Shown: in pieces, positions 32,817 through 43,469 of the stretch
Numbering within the stretch: the stretch's first letter is position 1
Layout: every line of letters begins with the position of its first letter
From: Saussurea involucrata
Taxonomy: Eukaryota; Streptophyta; Magnoliopsida; Asterales; Asteraceae
Assembly: GCA_033807775.1 (NCBI GenBank)
Contig: CM066313.1
Location: 83,019,484-83,083,483 of the forward strand
Direction: 5' to 3'
Length of the DNA: 64,000 nucleotides
Program-made: the position numbers and the translations under genes
Notes under the pieces: model-generated
The model's database searches: none
What the model was told of the DNA's origin: nothing
What the model saw: the letters and a program-made list of their open reading frames with translations, nothing else

Positions 32817-34482
32817 TGTAACAACCCAAAACACTAAACATAAAATATAAGTCAAAAGCCCATAAGGGTCCCAATTACATCACATTACTTAATATCATTC
32901 TCAACGCTTACGGTTCACATACGAATACATCCGAGACATTAATCTAGAAAAATATGGGTCGTGACGGTCTCTATCCCCTCTTTACGCCGCCTTAAGCCTT
33001 CTCTTTACCTTTGGACGAAGCACCTAAGCGATCCTTACCTGAAAATGGTTTTAAGTTTTGAAAAGCGAGGGTTAGACCATAGGGTCTAGTGAATTCCCCC
33101 GAAAACACGTTCACAAACCATTTAAAGCAAAACGTTTCATTTCAAAATAGTAATGTATCAAATCATGTACTCAACAATGGTATGCACAGCGGAGAAGACC
33201 ATGGCAAACACCCTACGAAGCCGGGCACGACAAACACCCTACGAAGCCGGGCACGGCAAACACCCTACAAGGTCGGGCACGACAAACACCCTACAAAGCC
33301 GGGCACGGCAAACACCCTACAAAGCCGGGCATGGCAAACACCCTACAAAGCCGGGCACGGCAAACCAACTAGTCCCTCCACAGTGCAACCCAACTCCACA
33401 AATGGTAATTTCACAAAAACATGCAGTTTCATATACTTGAGGGCAACCCTCCTTCATTTACAAAACAATACTTTTCATGCCAAGGAAAACATATGTTCAT
33501 AAAGCTTGTGTAAACCAAATTCAGTCGAATAAGTCTTTGCAAATCATTTTAAATAAAAGTTATGCATAAGGGAACTCACCTGATGCTCGGCTAAACGACA
33601 CACTACTCGGAGCTCACTTAAACACCAATCGATCACCTGAATTGGGGTTAACAAAGGAGGTATTAGACTCCCCAATTATACTCTAAAACATCCCCCATAA
33701 TGTCTTAAGACAATCCCCTAAACCAAGCCTCGAATCCAAGCCCGAACGACAACCGAAGCAAAAACGAGAATTTGCCCAACAGGGACTTACGCGGTTTGCA
33801 AACCGCGTGAAAAGCCGCGTAAGTCTCTGGTCCAACATTCTCAGTTCTGCATAACAGGGTCAGCTCGAAAACTCACTTAAATCCTTCAACATCGATTCCA
33901 ATTGATTGATAACTTCCCCAAACGAACTCTAAAACTATTTATACATTAAGGAGACAATCCTCACTTCTTAAATCAATCAATTCCTCAATCAAATCATCAT
34001 GAAATACTCTTTTGAAACACAAATCCTTTTTAAAATGAATCAAACCTATGAACCTCCATTGGAAAGGTGGAATATCACCAAGAGTTCACAAACTCCTCAA
34101 GGATTCATCCAACTCACCTTCCCAATGGGTTTTGCTTCAAAACACTTAAAGAAGAAGAGAATGCATTGAGGATTGAACATCAAAGCTCCATTTCAGACAC
34201 AAAACAAAGAGATGAAGATGGAGGTATACCTTAGTAGAAACTTCTTCAATCTCTAGCTGAAACACCTCCCTAAACCTTCAATGGAAGAATTTTGAGCTCC
34301 TTCTCCTCTCCTAATTTCTCTCAGCCACCAAATGAGGAAAAATCAGGGTTTTAGGAGGGTTTTCTCTTATTAAGCTTTTCCTTTTCACACTTTGGCCACA
34401 GAATTTTCGAATATCCACCTTAGACCCCCAAAAGTTTTTATTTAACTACTAAGACCACAAAGTTGAAATATGGGGTGTTACA
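32817..34482 (-). repeat. 5' LTR of G1 (1,666 bp)
   Basis: TGTAACAACCC to GGGGTGTTACA. It includes six 26-bp tandem units at 33205-33360, matching those at 19533-19688. Confidence 0.9.
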
Positions 34483-35012
34483 TATCCATGATTTTCTGAA
34501 AATCTTGACTTTAGATGAAGCTTCCTCATATGAACACATGCCTTCTACAATTTTCAAAAGAAATCTTTCCAACTCAAACAAAATATTTTCTACTTCTGAA
34601 AAACGGCAAGTCTTTGGGTGTTGATTCTTTCTTACAAAGAAAATCCTCAGATCTTTCCAAAAACAACTTTGTGGCTTCTTCCACCGTTTTTGTTCCCCGA
34701 TCTATGAACATCAAAATGTCCAATTCAAAAGAGAAGAGTCATTTCCTCCCAAATTCTGAAAAAGGAATCTTAGGTTCTGCACCCCAACTCTTTGTTACTT
34801 CATCAAAATCTTTGAAAATAAAAGGCAAAAGTAAACAAAAATGTCAAGATTCTAAAAAGAATTTTCTTTATAAAAAATGTTATATTTGTGGTGATATTTT
34901 TCATTTTGCCAAAGACTGTCCAAAAGAAAGAATTGGTCTGATTGATATCAATTCTTATTCTTCGACATCTAACCCAAAAGGACCCACTACCAAATGGGTA
35001 CCTAGAAAATAA
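34483..35012 (+). pseudogene. gag of element B, 3' part
   Basis: Resumes after G1 with HDFLKILTLDEASS-like sequence, then an open frame with FVASSTVFVPRSMNIK, the second knuckle CYICGDIFHFAKDC (about 34,880-34,925, all four ligands present) and the terminal TTKWVPRK, stop TAA at 35010-35012. Alignment to the matching part of element D shows that little or nothing was lost at the G1 insertion point. Confidence 0.85.
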
Positions 35013-35030
35013 ATTCTTTGTGATTGCAAG
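35010..35030 (+). promoter_or_regulatory. Degenerate gag/pol junction of element B
   Basis: The place corresponding to the acceptor-like junctions of A, C and D. Here CTAAT has become ATAAA-like and the acceptor is GCAAG. Downstream of it no protease frame follows. Confidence 0.3.
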
Positions 35031-36505
35031 TTCTAAGCTAAATAGATGGATATGTTCATGCATTGGTGATGGCTTTCTTACAACCTCTACCAACCAACTT
35101 CCTCAATCCCCTTCACTCTCATTATTCCTATACCCTATTACCCACCATACCTCTCACCTTACTTTTCTCATCCATCCCACTATAAATACATTACCAAAAC
35201 CTTATTTATTGATCCATCAACATCCTTTTCCACCCAAACAAAAACAACCTACACATTTCTTCCTCTTCCTCCTTTTACAAGATCGGCCACCGATTTCTCA
35301 TTTGCTTTCAACCGATACCCCAAATCTCATCACTCCCGATTCCCTCACAACCGATCGAAGTCAATCGGCTTGGTTGTCGATCATCGGCTGTTGTTTCTGC
35401 CGATCATCCTCTTTGATCACTGTTTCTTCTGATCCGTACACCCACCTGTCGATTGCTACTTGCGCCGAAAACAAACCGGCACTGCTGTCGAACACCATTT
35501 CCAACCGAATAGCCCTTGTCATTTGTGTTCTTCTTCCGCCGACGCCAACAAACAGCCTTGTCGGCTCCCTTTGCTGCCGAAAATCCTTCTCGGTCGAAAG
35601 ACCCATCGGTGCTGCCGATTTCTCTTGAGTCGTTGCCGACGCCTACAACGATCTGCTCGGCTTCTGCCGATCACCGAAGCCACATACCGACGAAGACCTA
35701 TTTGCCGACGACCACTCCCTGCCGAACCCCTCCCCCCACCGATTTTCTTTGTGCTGATTTTTTCTTCACCTACACCCTACACCCATATTTTCTTTATGGT
35801 TCTTATTTCTCATACTTTAATCCCTTTCCCTTTTTCCCTCTTCCCAATATTACTTTCTCCCTTCCCAAACACTCTACACTCCTCTCCCATCACACTCAAT
35901 TACCCTACTATTACCCATCATACATTTAACTTCCTCTTTTCCGTATTCTCTTTCACCCATGCTTCCCTCTCATTTCTTCACCTTCAACCTCTCACCCTTT
36001 ATAATTATCCACCAGTAACTATTTTTCTTCGTTAATTATCTCTACGATAACTTCCTCATCTACACAAGTAGAAGCTTCCAAACCCCTCCGAAATCATTCG
36101 CATCGGTGAGACATTCCATCTCACTGAAACCCTTCCTCTCATCAGACCCAACTCCCTATGTGTCATTTTCTCAAGATTTTCTCACTCATAATGGTGATCC
36201 TCCTACTTCACCAAATTTCACTCTTGATCAGCAACCCAACTTTCCTTCTCTTCAAAACCCTTCTACTACATACTCTCCTGAAGATGTTATCTCAAATCCT
36301 TCTCCTCAAAATATTCCTCATACTTCTCCTCAAAATATTCCTCCTCAAAACCTTTCCTCTTAAAATCCTCCGAGCTTAATTTTTCTTGGGTCATCAAAAA
36401 TTGGATGATGCAACTCCAATCTTTTCGTCACCTTGAAATTCTTCTTTTTTCACTGGCTTTCAAAAACAATTCGGTGAGATGCATTACATCGGTGAGTGCA
36501 ACAAA

Positions 36506-36548
<43 letters not shown>

Positions 36549-36660
36549 AGTTGCAACAAAAACAAAACAAAAAAAATTATATGCATCGGTGAGTTCAACC
36601 AAAAAAAACAAAAAAACAAAAGATGCCGATGTTTTCCATTGTTCATGATGTTCCTTCTCC
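35031..36660 (+). other. Element B non-pol internal region with TATA box and ORF remnants
   Basis: In place of pol there is a pyrimidine-rich region. TATAAATA at 35181-35188 precedes a CT-rich leader, as in element C. The words CCGAT/ATCGG/GCCGA are very dense between 35,283 and 35,745. Open frames are short and Ser/Pro-rich; the best is 36106-36363 (MRHSISLKPFLSSDPTPYVS, ending PPQNLSS). I suspect a decayed extra ORF but cannot assign a family. A TA microsatellite lies at 36,510-36,543, followed by ATCGGTGAGTT words. Confidence 0.45.
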
Positions 36661-36670
36661 GTCGGACGCT

Positions 36671-37244
36671 GAGGGGGATCGAGAAACCATCTGAGGGGGA
36701 GCAATATCAACGTCCAACTCGAACAACACCAACCTTCAGTACCATTTGAAGGGGAGAAGTCATCTGAGGGGAAGAAATATTCAACATCCAACTCAAATTT
36801 TGGTCAAAGATAAGGAACCGACAAACCAACCAAAGGGGAGCAGATCAGTCCGGCCGATATAACTAAGGGGAGGCAAACAAGACAAAAGAAAAAGGGCAAT
36901 GACTACCGAATAGGAAGCTGAAGATGCTATGAGAAAGAAAGAAGATGTAAGATATGGGCAGAGGCATCCTGAGGCTAATTCACTCAAACTCAAACCTCCC
37001 ACAAACATTGTCACCATTTTGGGATCGGGCAGATCAGTCTCTTCATGATGGAAGTACATTTTATTGCATTCATATTGTTTATTATTTATCCTTTCATTCA
37101 TTTCATTCATCTGTAAATATCATATACAAAAAAAAAAGGTTGTGTGAAAAAGAACCCAAAAGAATAAAATAGGGTCAACATGTAATATTCATTGTATTAC
37201 TCATGTTTTTCTAAGTATGGATGTCATCCTCAAATAGGGGAGAT
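36671..37244 (+). promoter_or_regulatory. Array of PPT-like purine tracts and PPT of element B
   Basis: GAGGGGGATC (36671), CTGAGGGGGAG (36691), GAAGGGGAGAAG (36748), CTGAGGGGAAG (36764), AAAGGGGAG (36832), TAAGGGGAGG (36865) and finally AATAGGGGAGAT directly before the 3' LTR. Multiple PPTs upstream of the 3' LTR have been described for sireviruses, supporting the lineage call. Confidence 0.7.
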
Positions 37245-38242
37245 TGTTGGGTCATCAAAGATTTGAAGATGACCTCCTGATCTCCTTACATTCCATTGAA
37301 AAACATCTTTTTACATAGAAAAATTTTAGGTTCTTTGTAATAGCTTAGTCATACTGTCAATGTTCGGTGAAGTCAAAGATCAGCCAAAATCAAGAACAAG
37401 TAAATCTACCAATGCGGATTGAAGATGGACTTCTCAACCTAAACTAAGTTATCTCACCGATTGTCTCCATGAAAATCCGTGAGATGCTCAAACAGGAGAT
37501 TCTTCCCTTATCTCCTTGCTAAGAAGACTTTCATCATAAGAGGTCATGTTTGCCATCCCACCGATTCTCTCCATGAGAAATCGGTGGGATCCTCAAAATT
37601 AGAGGATCATCCCATGACTTCTTCCTAAGAAGACTCTTACCTACTTTGTCCATGACAAATCGGTGGGATCCTCAAATAGGAGGATCCTTTCTTGTGTCTT
37701 TACTAAAAAGATTTCTCATCAAAGAAGGAATGTCTGGGTATGGAGGAAAAAGGTTCATTTGTCCTTTTTCCCATTCTTAGATATTGTCACCATCAAACCT
37801 TTCTAGCATCATAGGAAAAGACACATCAACTTTTGAGAGTCAAACCTAACCTTCAAATTACAAAGTGACAAGTGTCACATGCATCAAATGCTCATGGCAC
37901 TATATAAAGATGAAGACTTCTCCATGCAGAAAAGAACTCTTGAAGATTACTTTGTGCTCAAGACACTCTACTCCTTTCTCTCCTTGAACTTTATAGCTTT
38001 CAATCTTTGTGTTTTAGAAGTTGTTTAGTTTTAAGTATTACTTTGTGAAGATTGTTAGAATAGATTTTATCTGTTCTTTCCGCAACAATCTAATTGTTCT
38101 ATGTGTTCTATGTGTAATTCTTGATTTGAATATTTTCAATAAAAGAATTAATTAAAGTGAAAAAAATTGTGTATTGTATTCAACCCCCCCCCCCCCTTCT
38201 ACAATACATGTTCTTGTTCTTATTAGCCATCTGGGACTAACA
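37245..38242 (+). repeat. 3' LTR of element B
   Basis: TGTTGGGTCATC to GGGACTAACA, 998 bp. Same hairpin words, TATATAAAG near 37,901, C13 run at 38184-38196. Followed by CATAC, the right target duplication. Confidence 0.9.
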
Positions 38243-39030
38243 CATACCTTCTTGACCAAGCTACTATGTTAGACTGCAAACCTGTCAGCTCTCCTGTTGA
38301 TTTTAATGTCAAGTTAACATTGGGCGCCAGAACTACTCTCGATAACCTGGCAGAATTTCGAACCTTGGTTGATGGGCTACAATACCTCTCGCTCACTCAC
38401 ATTGACATTGCATTTGCAGTTAACAGGCTTTCCCAGTTCATGCACAATCCAACAACAGTACATTATCAAGCGTTAAAGCGACTTCTAAGATATCTTCATG
38501 GTACTCTTGATCTTGGGCTCAATATCTACTCAAGCTCGCCCTTCCAGCTTCACACCTTCTTTGACGTTGAGTGAGTAGGCGATCGAGATGATTACCTTTC
38601 TACGGGCGGGTACATCGTCTATCTCGAAAAAAATCGCATCTCATGGAGCTCCAAGAAACCAAATTCAGTTTCAGTATCGTCCACCGAGTCTGAATATAGG
38701 TGTGTGGCCCAAATTGCAACAGAAACTGATTGGCTGCATCATCTCATAGGTGAAGTGAACTTGACGTGTCCAAACACTCCAGTCATCTACTGTGATAACA
38801 TTGGCCCTACAAAACTTAGTGACAATCCAGTCTTCCAATCTCGTATGAAGCATCTTGGCATACATTACCATTTATCAGAGAAAGAGTGCAAGCGAAACTC
38901 TGAGAGTCACAAGTATTGTCAATAATGATCAGTCGATCGATGCCTTAACCAAACCATTACCTCGATGTCGCATGAACATGCTACTAGCCAAGATCGGACT
39001 TTCCCTTCGGACGTCCGTCTTGAGGGGCCA
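38243..39030 (+). pseudogene. RT C-terminus and RNase H of the host copia element
   Basis: Directly after element B the frame resumes with LLDQATMLDCKPVSSPVDFN, IDIAFAVNRLSQFMHNP and ALKRLLRYLHGTLDLGLNI, then RNase H with SVSSTESEYRCVAQ and IYCDNIGPTKLSDNPVF, ending at TKPLPRCRMNMLLAKIG. This is the exact continuation of the RT cut at 16018, once one CATAC copy is discounted. A stop at 38,572-38,574 and a frame change near the end interrupt it. The PPT TTGAGGGGCC (39020-39029) follows. Confidence 0.85.
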
Positions 39031-39300
39031 TGATAAGATTATCGAACCTTTCTGATCAGATTAGGAGTCCTATTATAATTATCTACTAACTCCTATCTCT
39101 TATCTTATCTGTATTATAACTTACCTTATTTGTGTTATAGTTATCTTCTAATTGTTCTAGGACTCTATATCCTCCTTATATATGTGGCTTTTGCCAATGA
39201 GAATAATTGAATAAACACAACATTCTCTAATTACTCTATTCTTTTATATTTATTACATCAATATATACATAATTTTTATTACATGAGACTATTCTTAACA
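39031..39300 (+). repeat. 3' LTR of the host copia element (270 bp)
   Basis: TGATAAGATTATCG to CTATTCTTAACA, with TATATATG near 39,178. The matching 5' LTR is absent because of the truncation at 12,903. Confidence 0.75.
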
Positions 39301-40197
39301 TGATTGGAGACAAAAACCAAATATGTCATGAAACTATGGAAGAAAAACATAATTTATAAATAGTCAACTTTGAACGAGAAAATGAGCGATCTAAAAAAGA
39401 AGATGGACATAATACAAATTATTGATTTTTTCAACGTTATTAATGATATGTATTAAATAATTTGCTCTAAAATAAAATAATATAAAACAAATAGCATCTT
39501 TTTGCTTGATCCAATGTCATTTTCTTATTGTATTATATTGATTTTTATTTTTATTTTAAAAATGTTTAATACTCTTTTGATTCATATTTCAATGTTTCTA
39601 ATTAATCATAAATTCTTAACTTTAGCGGGCTAAACATGTGTTTGCAATCCATTATCGTATAAAATAATTATATGATTTATAATAAACAGGAAAAATCAAA
39701 AGATCCGAATCTAAATCTCATACTCTACGATTAAAATACAGAGGTTTGATGATATAATATGTCCATGTTTGTTATACACCAATAACACGAGCTAAGGTGA
39801 TTAAATTATATGTGACATCTTTTTTCTTTAAGTATGGTATTTGATCTTTAGTCGTTAAGTTTACAAGGTCCAAACGTGTCATCATAACAACCAGAATATC
39901 AAGAAACTCTTTTACACACACAAAAAAAAACCGAGTGGCCGCCAACAAAAACACGATAATATCAAGAAACTCATGTCTGAATATTTAAATTTATTATAAA
40001 CTACAAAAGTTGGCAAGTGGACCACTCTTAGGGTTTAGATCAACATGTTTGTATATCGTCTTAATCACCAATTTTTAAAATCAAGTCATTTAATAAGCAT
40101 TTGGGATATAATTAACTACAAATATGAAAAGGGCACTAGTCGATTCTATTTGAGCGGATGCAAATAAGTAACAAATGAAATTGACAAATCAAATGAA
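39301..40197. other. AT-rich intergenic stretch
   Basis: No gene or recognisable repeat seen. The last three bases (GAA) are the left target duplication of the CACTA element. Confidence 0.6.
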
Positions 40198-40700
40198 CAC
40201 TACAAGAGAAATTACCTTCAGGGAAGGTTTTATTTTGTATTTAAAAGCCTTCAAAGCTTCTCTAAAGCCTTTAGAGAAGCTTTTCATTTCCGTCAAAAAG
40301 CTTCTCTATGTAACTGTAGGTAAAGGTTTTAGATACACTTTTAAAGCTTCTCTAAAGATGTTGCCTTTAGAGACGCTTTTCTAGGGCTTTAGATACACTT
40401 TCAAAGCTTCGCTAAAGGTTAGTTAAATTTTCTCAAAAAGCTTCTCTAAAAGTCATTATTAGTGACGCTTTTTAAGCTTTTAAGACAGATTGGAAGAGCA
40501 ACTAAAAACACACTTTCAGAGAAGGAAATGGAAAAGCTTCTCTAAAGATGTTGCCTTTAGTAACATTTTTTGAAAACCTTCTCTAAAAGTATCATTTAGT
40601 TACGCTAACACAACCTTCTCTAAACATGCTATTTAGATACATAAACTCTAAATCTTCTCTAAAAGTCATCTTTAGTTACACTTTTAAAAATCCAATTCCT
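40198..40700. repeat. Left subterminal repeats of the CACTA element
   Basis: About ten CTTCTCTAAA-like words (for example near 40,257, 40,303, 40,348, 40,438, 40,537, 40,569, 40,614, 40,652) mixed with TTTAGATACACTTT. In En/Spm such subterminal motifs are TNPA binding sites; that role here is inferred. Confidence 0.75.
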
Positions 40701-40932
40701 TCTCTGAAGAGTATATTTTCTATTTATTTTCGTCCCTATTTCAGGTGCATATTCATATATAATTATATATATATATATATATATTATAATATAACAAATA
40801 AATAATATTAAATTGATAAGAACAAATTCTTGAAAATCCCAAAACGATAATTTTTATTAAAAGAAACCAAACGTTCAATCAATTCGCATCCATCCAAATT
40901 TATAAAAAGCAAACGAAATCATAGTGCAATAT

Positions 40933-42509
40933 TTAACGATCTCGGGTCTCGGAACCATTGTCTTGAACGTCTACTGAAGTTGAAAAACTAGGAAGCGGTT
41001 GACCAGATATAAACTTCCTCACCAATAGACGTAGGTCGGCCATGTCACCCTTCATCTCGGCGAGCTCGGATTTGGTTGAAGCAAGCTCGGACTCCGTCGA
41101 GGCAAGTCTTGCAGACATCTCGGCGTGGCTCAATCGACCAGTGGCACTATGTCGTGAACTCGTAGCGTCACTCTTAGTGCTCGGGACCCTAGACCATCCC
41201 CGAATATATACAGGTCTTTTACCTAAGACTTGTTGCATAATCTCTAGATCATCCGGCGGGTTTTCAGTTGATTCGGTATGCCGCTTCATCTCTACCATAC
41301 TCTCCTATGGACACGAAAAAATATATATATACATAGTGATTTATAAAACGATGAAGACATAAAAAATGAATTCGTTAAACGTAACTTACATATGAAGAGC
41401 GAGAATAGTCGTTAACCCAACCCCCTTTTTCTCTATAATGCAACTTTCTGAAAGTATCTATCTCCCCGATAGAAGAATCGTTATTTCGGAAATGGTGATT
41501 TGGAGTGCTCACCGTACCATTTAAAGAAACATACTTTCGCTTTCCCCTATTCTCAGAATTTTTCCTTGACATAGCCTACACAAACAGCAACCTCAACATA
41601 ATCATAATTTTCTAACTAATTAACAACTAAGCTGCTATTAAGCCTGAGCAATTTTGCAACAGTAAACGAACAGATTGTTTTACCACAAACATGTTACCAG
41701 CTGAACTATACAATAATAGATCTGTTTAAGCATGAAACATGTATAGTTTACTGTTGTAAAATTGGTAAAACATCACAGCTGGTAAAACATCACAGCTGGT
41801 GAAACATGTATAGTTTACTGTTGTAAAACATCACAGCTGGTCTCTGAAATCTGAATGAAACATGTATAGTTTACTGTTGTAAAATTGCTTGAAACTTACT
41901 TGAAACTTCTCCGAACTCCAATAATCGCAAAGTATATGCCAAGCCTCATTTGTAACGCTCGATTCTGTTGGCTTCATTCCTTTAGCTCTTTCCACGTCCT
42001 CCTCGCCATTGCATCTTAGGAAATGCTCCTGCAGCTTTGCTCGGTGATTTTTGAAAGATTCACCCATTTGAAAGTCAATCACATCAACCACAATCTTTGA
42101 AGACAAGTCGACGTCAAAATTTAGCTATAAAATAAATATAAAAATGAAATAAATTCGTTAACGATAATGAACAAGAATGACAAAATATTTTACATATAAC
42201 TCGTGGTTATCTTACCAAAATCCTCTCGCGAAGACCATCCTTGATGGATTTAGGGACCTTCCTCCAATCCGTGTAATTGAAGGGACACTGCTTACGACAT
42301 ATTATGCCGCATTCGTTGTTGAACTTCTCGGAGTTTGTCCCAACAGCTTGCCTAAACTCTTCGCAAAATTTTACAGTTAACCTAGCTCCTCCCATTCGCT
42401 TTCTAACTTTTTTTATGATCTCTCCTCGAGTAGAACCACGTTTGTTACTTTGCAAGGTCGACGAAGCACCATTTGATTGTGATGTGTTTGTAGAGGCGGT
42501 CGCCATCAT
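40933..42509 (-). CDS. TNPA-like plant transposase (Ptta/En/Spm type), four exons, 358 aa
   Basis: Proposed exons (minus strand): 42509-42216, 42124-41900, 41575-41390, 41304-40933. All three introns (91, 324 and 85 bp) have GT and AG ends and all exons are multiples of three, giving one open frame of 1,077 nt. Exon 1 carries RGEIIKKVRKRMGGARLTVK and FNYTDWRKVPKSIKDGL; exon 2 NEAWHILCDYWSSEKFQ; exon 3 SRKNSENRGKRKYVSLNG, the conserved run of the family; exon 4 a coiled coil (MSARLASTESELASTKSELA). In En/Spm, TNPA binds subterminal motifs and assists transposition. The clean splice phases suggest little decay. Confidence 0.75.
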
Positions 42510-43267
42510 GCAGTAATTTCAAGTGAACTGCAATAAAAATTAACTGTGATACAGCTTTGAACCATATTTAACTGTGATAAAAATTAACAAAAACCATGTT
42601 GTTTCATTATTGTGCAGAAACAAGCAAGCAATCTGCTTATTTAGCTCATCAACTAACTCTACCACACCAACTAGCTTATAAAATACAATCATTTTATAAA
42701 AACAGCAGTAAAGCATATTCGAACAAGGCAGCAACAATCCCATAAAAACAATCAACAAATCATTGATTCAACATAGTAACATGGTATCAGTGTATGAGGG
42801 CAATTTATATCACAGAGCCAATTTTAGATAAAAAGCCTGACCGAGTGTTAACTTGCACCATTCTACTTAACATATTTGATATGTACAGAGCCAATTTTTA
42901 TACAGATTAAATGGAAGACACTGCAAGTAATTATAAGAAAGATATGTACCAAGAACTATCAAGGACTCTGGAAGGGGGTCAAGAACAGGGAAAGCACTTG
43001 CACCGAAGACACCAGGGAAAGATATTTGGAGCCTCTAGCAACCAAACCGACCTCAAATAGAAACCTATTAAATTGAACACAACAATGTTAATCACGAAAC
43101 TCTTGAGCATAAACTAAAGCAAATCACATTAGATGATTAAAATCACAATTTATTGATTAAGAGTAACAAACACAAAAATAAACACAAAAACATAGAATTA
43201 TAAACTACTAGAGTGTTCCTTCCGATGTACATTGCAATTAACAAAAAAAAGCTAAAATTAATCATAC

Positions 43268-43460
43268 CATGTTGTAGAATATGAGCTCGAATCGTAGGGA
43301 GTCGTTGTAGCCATGTATTTTCACATCGATTACAAGGACATAACGTCTTTTCATCTGAATCCAAGTGATGTCTAGCAGTATCTAAAAAATAGTTCAACCC
43401 AAGAGTGTACTCTAGACTTATGCGATTTCTACTTACTATCCATGCTCGGTCATTATCCAT
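43268..43460 (-). pseudogene. TNPD-like first exon (transposase-associated domain) only
   Basis: ATG at 43460 begins MDNDRAWIVSRNRISLEYTL, then CPCNRCENTWLQRLPTIRAH and a GT donor (GTATGATT) at 43267. This matches the small cysteine-containing domain at the start of CACTA TNP2/TNPD transposases. The following exons with the catalytic domain are not found between here and the TNPA-like gene, implying an internal deletion. Confidence 0.65.
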
Positions 43461-43469
43461 TGACTTTGA

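Larger units (their letters stand above)
19145..34482 (-). mobile_element. Element G1: Ty3/gypsy retrotransposon (chromovirus, Tekay-like), split by element C
   Basis: On the minus strand: 5' LTR 32817-34482, PBS, leader (interrupted by C at 25627-32551), gag-pol 25608-20836, PPT, 3' LTR 19145-20824. RT precedes integrase, so Ty3/gypsy. Flanking bases are CTATC on the left and TATCC on the right, sharing TATC; the LTR-bounded insert is in the gag of element B, whose homology resumes directly beyond it. LTRs differ by about 2-3 percent by eye plus a 12-bp indel. Pol has stops and frameshifts, so it is no longer autonomous. Confidence 0.9.
16024..38242 (+). mobile_element. Element B: sirevirus-like copia element with pol deleted, split by G1
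   Basis: Two 998-bp LTRs (16024-17021 and 37245-38242) are flanked by a perfect 5-bp duplication CATAC (16019-16023 and 38243-38247). Internal parts are PBS, gag up to 19144, gypsy G1 (19145-34482), the rest of gag to 35012, a non-pol region with a TATA box, a multiple-PPT array, and the 3' LTR. No protease, integrase, RT or RNase H is present, so it was non-autonomous or suffered a pol deletion. The LTRs differ by several percent by eye, the oldest of the three complete nested LTR elements. Confidence 0.85.
12903..39300 (+). mobile_element. Truncated Ty1/copia element (Ale/Retrofit-like) carrying the nested insertions
   Basis: Host of the nest. Its pieces in order are a protease-side fragment (12903-13102), integrase and RT (13998-16023), RT end plus RNase H (38243-39030), PPT TTGAGGGGCC and a 270-bp LTR (39031-39300). 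The 5' LTR, gag and the start of protease are missing. The pieces align to one continuous pol once the hAT (13103-13997) and element B (16024-38242) are removed. The short LTR and RT/RNase H style suggest the Ale/Retrofit group; the lineage call is tentative. Confidence 0.8.

Noticed and set aside
33089..33502. Arg/Pro/Thr-rich open frames in the G1 LTRs (also 19510-19842)
   Set aside because: Produced by the 26-bp tandem repeats within an LTR; no domain, no start context.
19140..34487. A clean 5-bp TSD for G1
   Set aside because: Left flank CTATC and right flank TATCC share only TATC in register; I report it as 4 bp or an eroded 5 bp.
35031..36363. A host gene in the region of element B between gag and the PPT array
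   Set aside because: It lies between the two LTRs of B, frames are short and low-complexity, and no known domain is visible.
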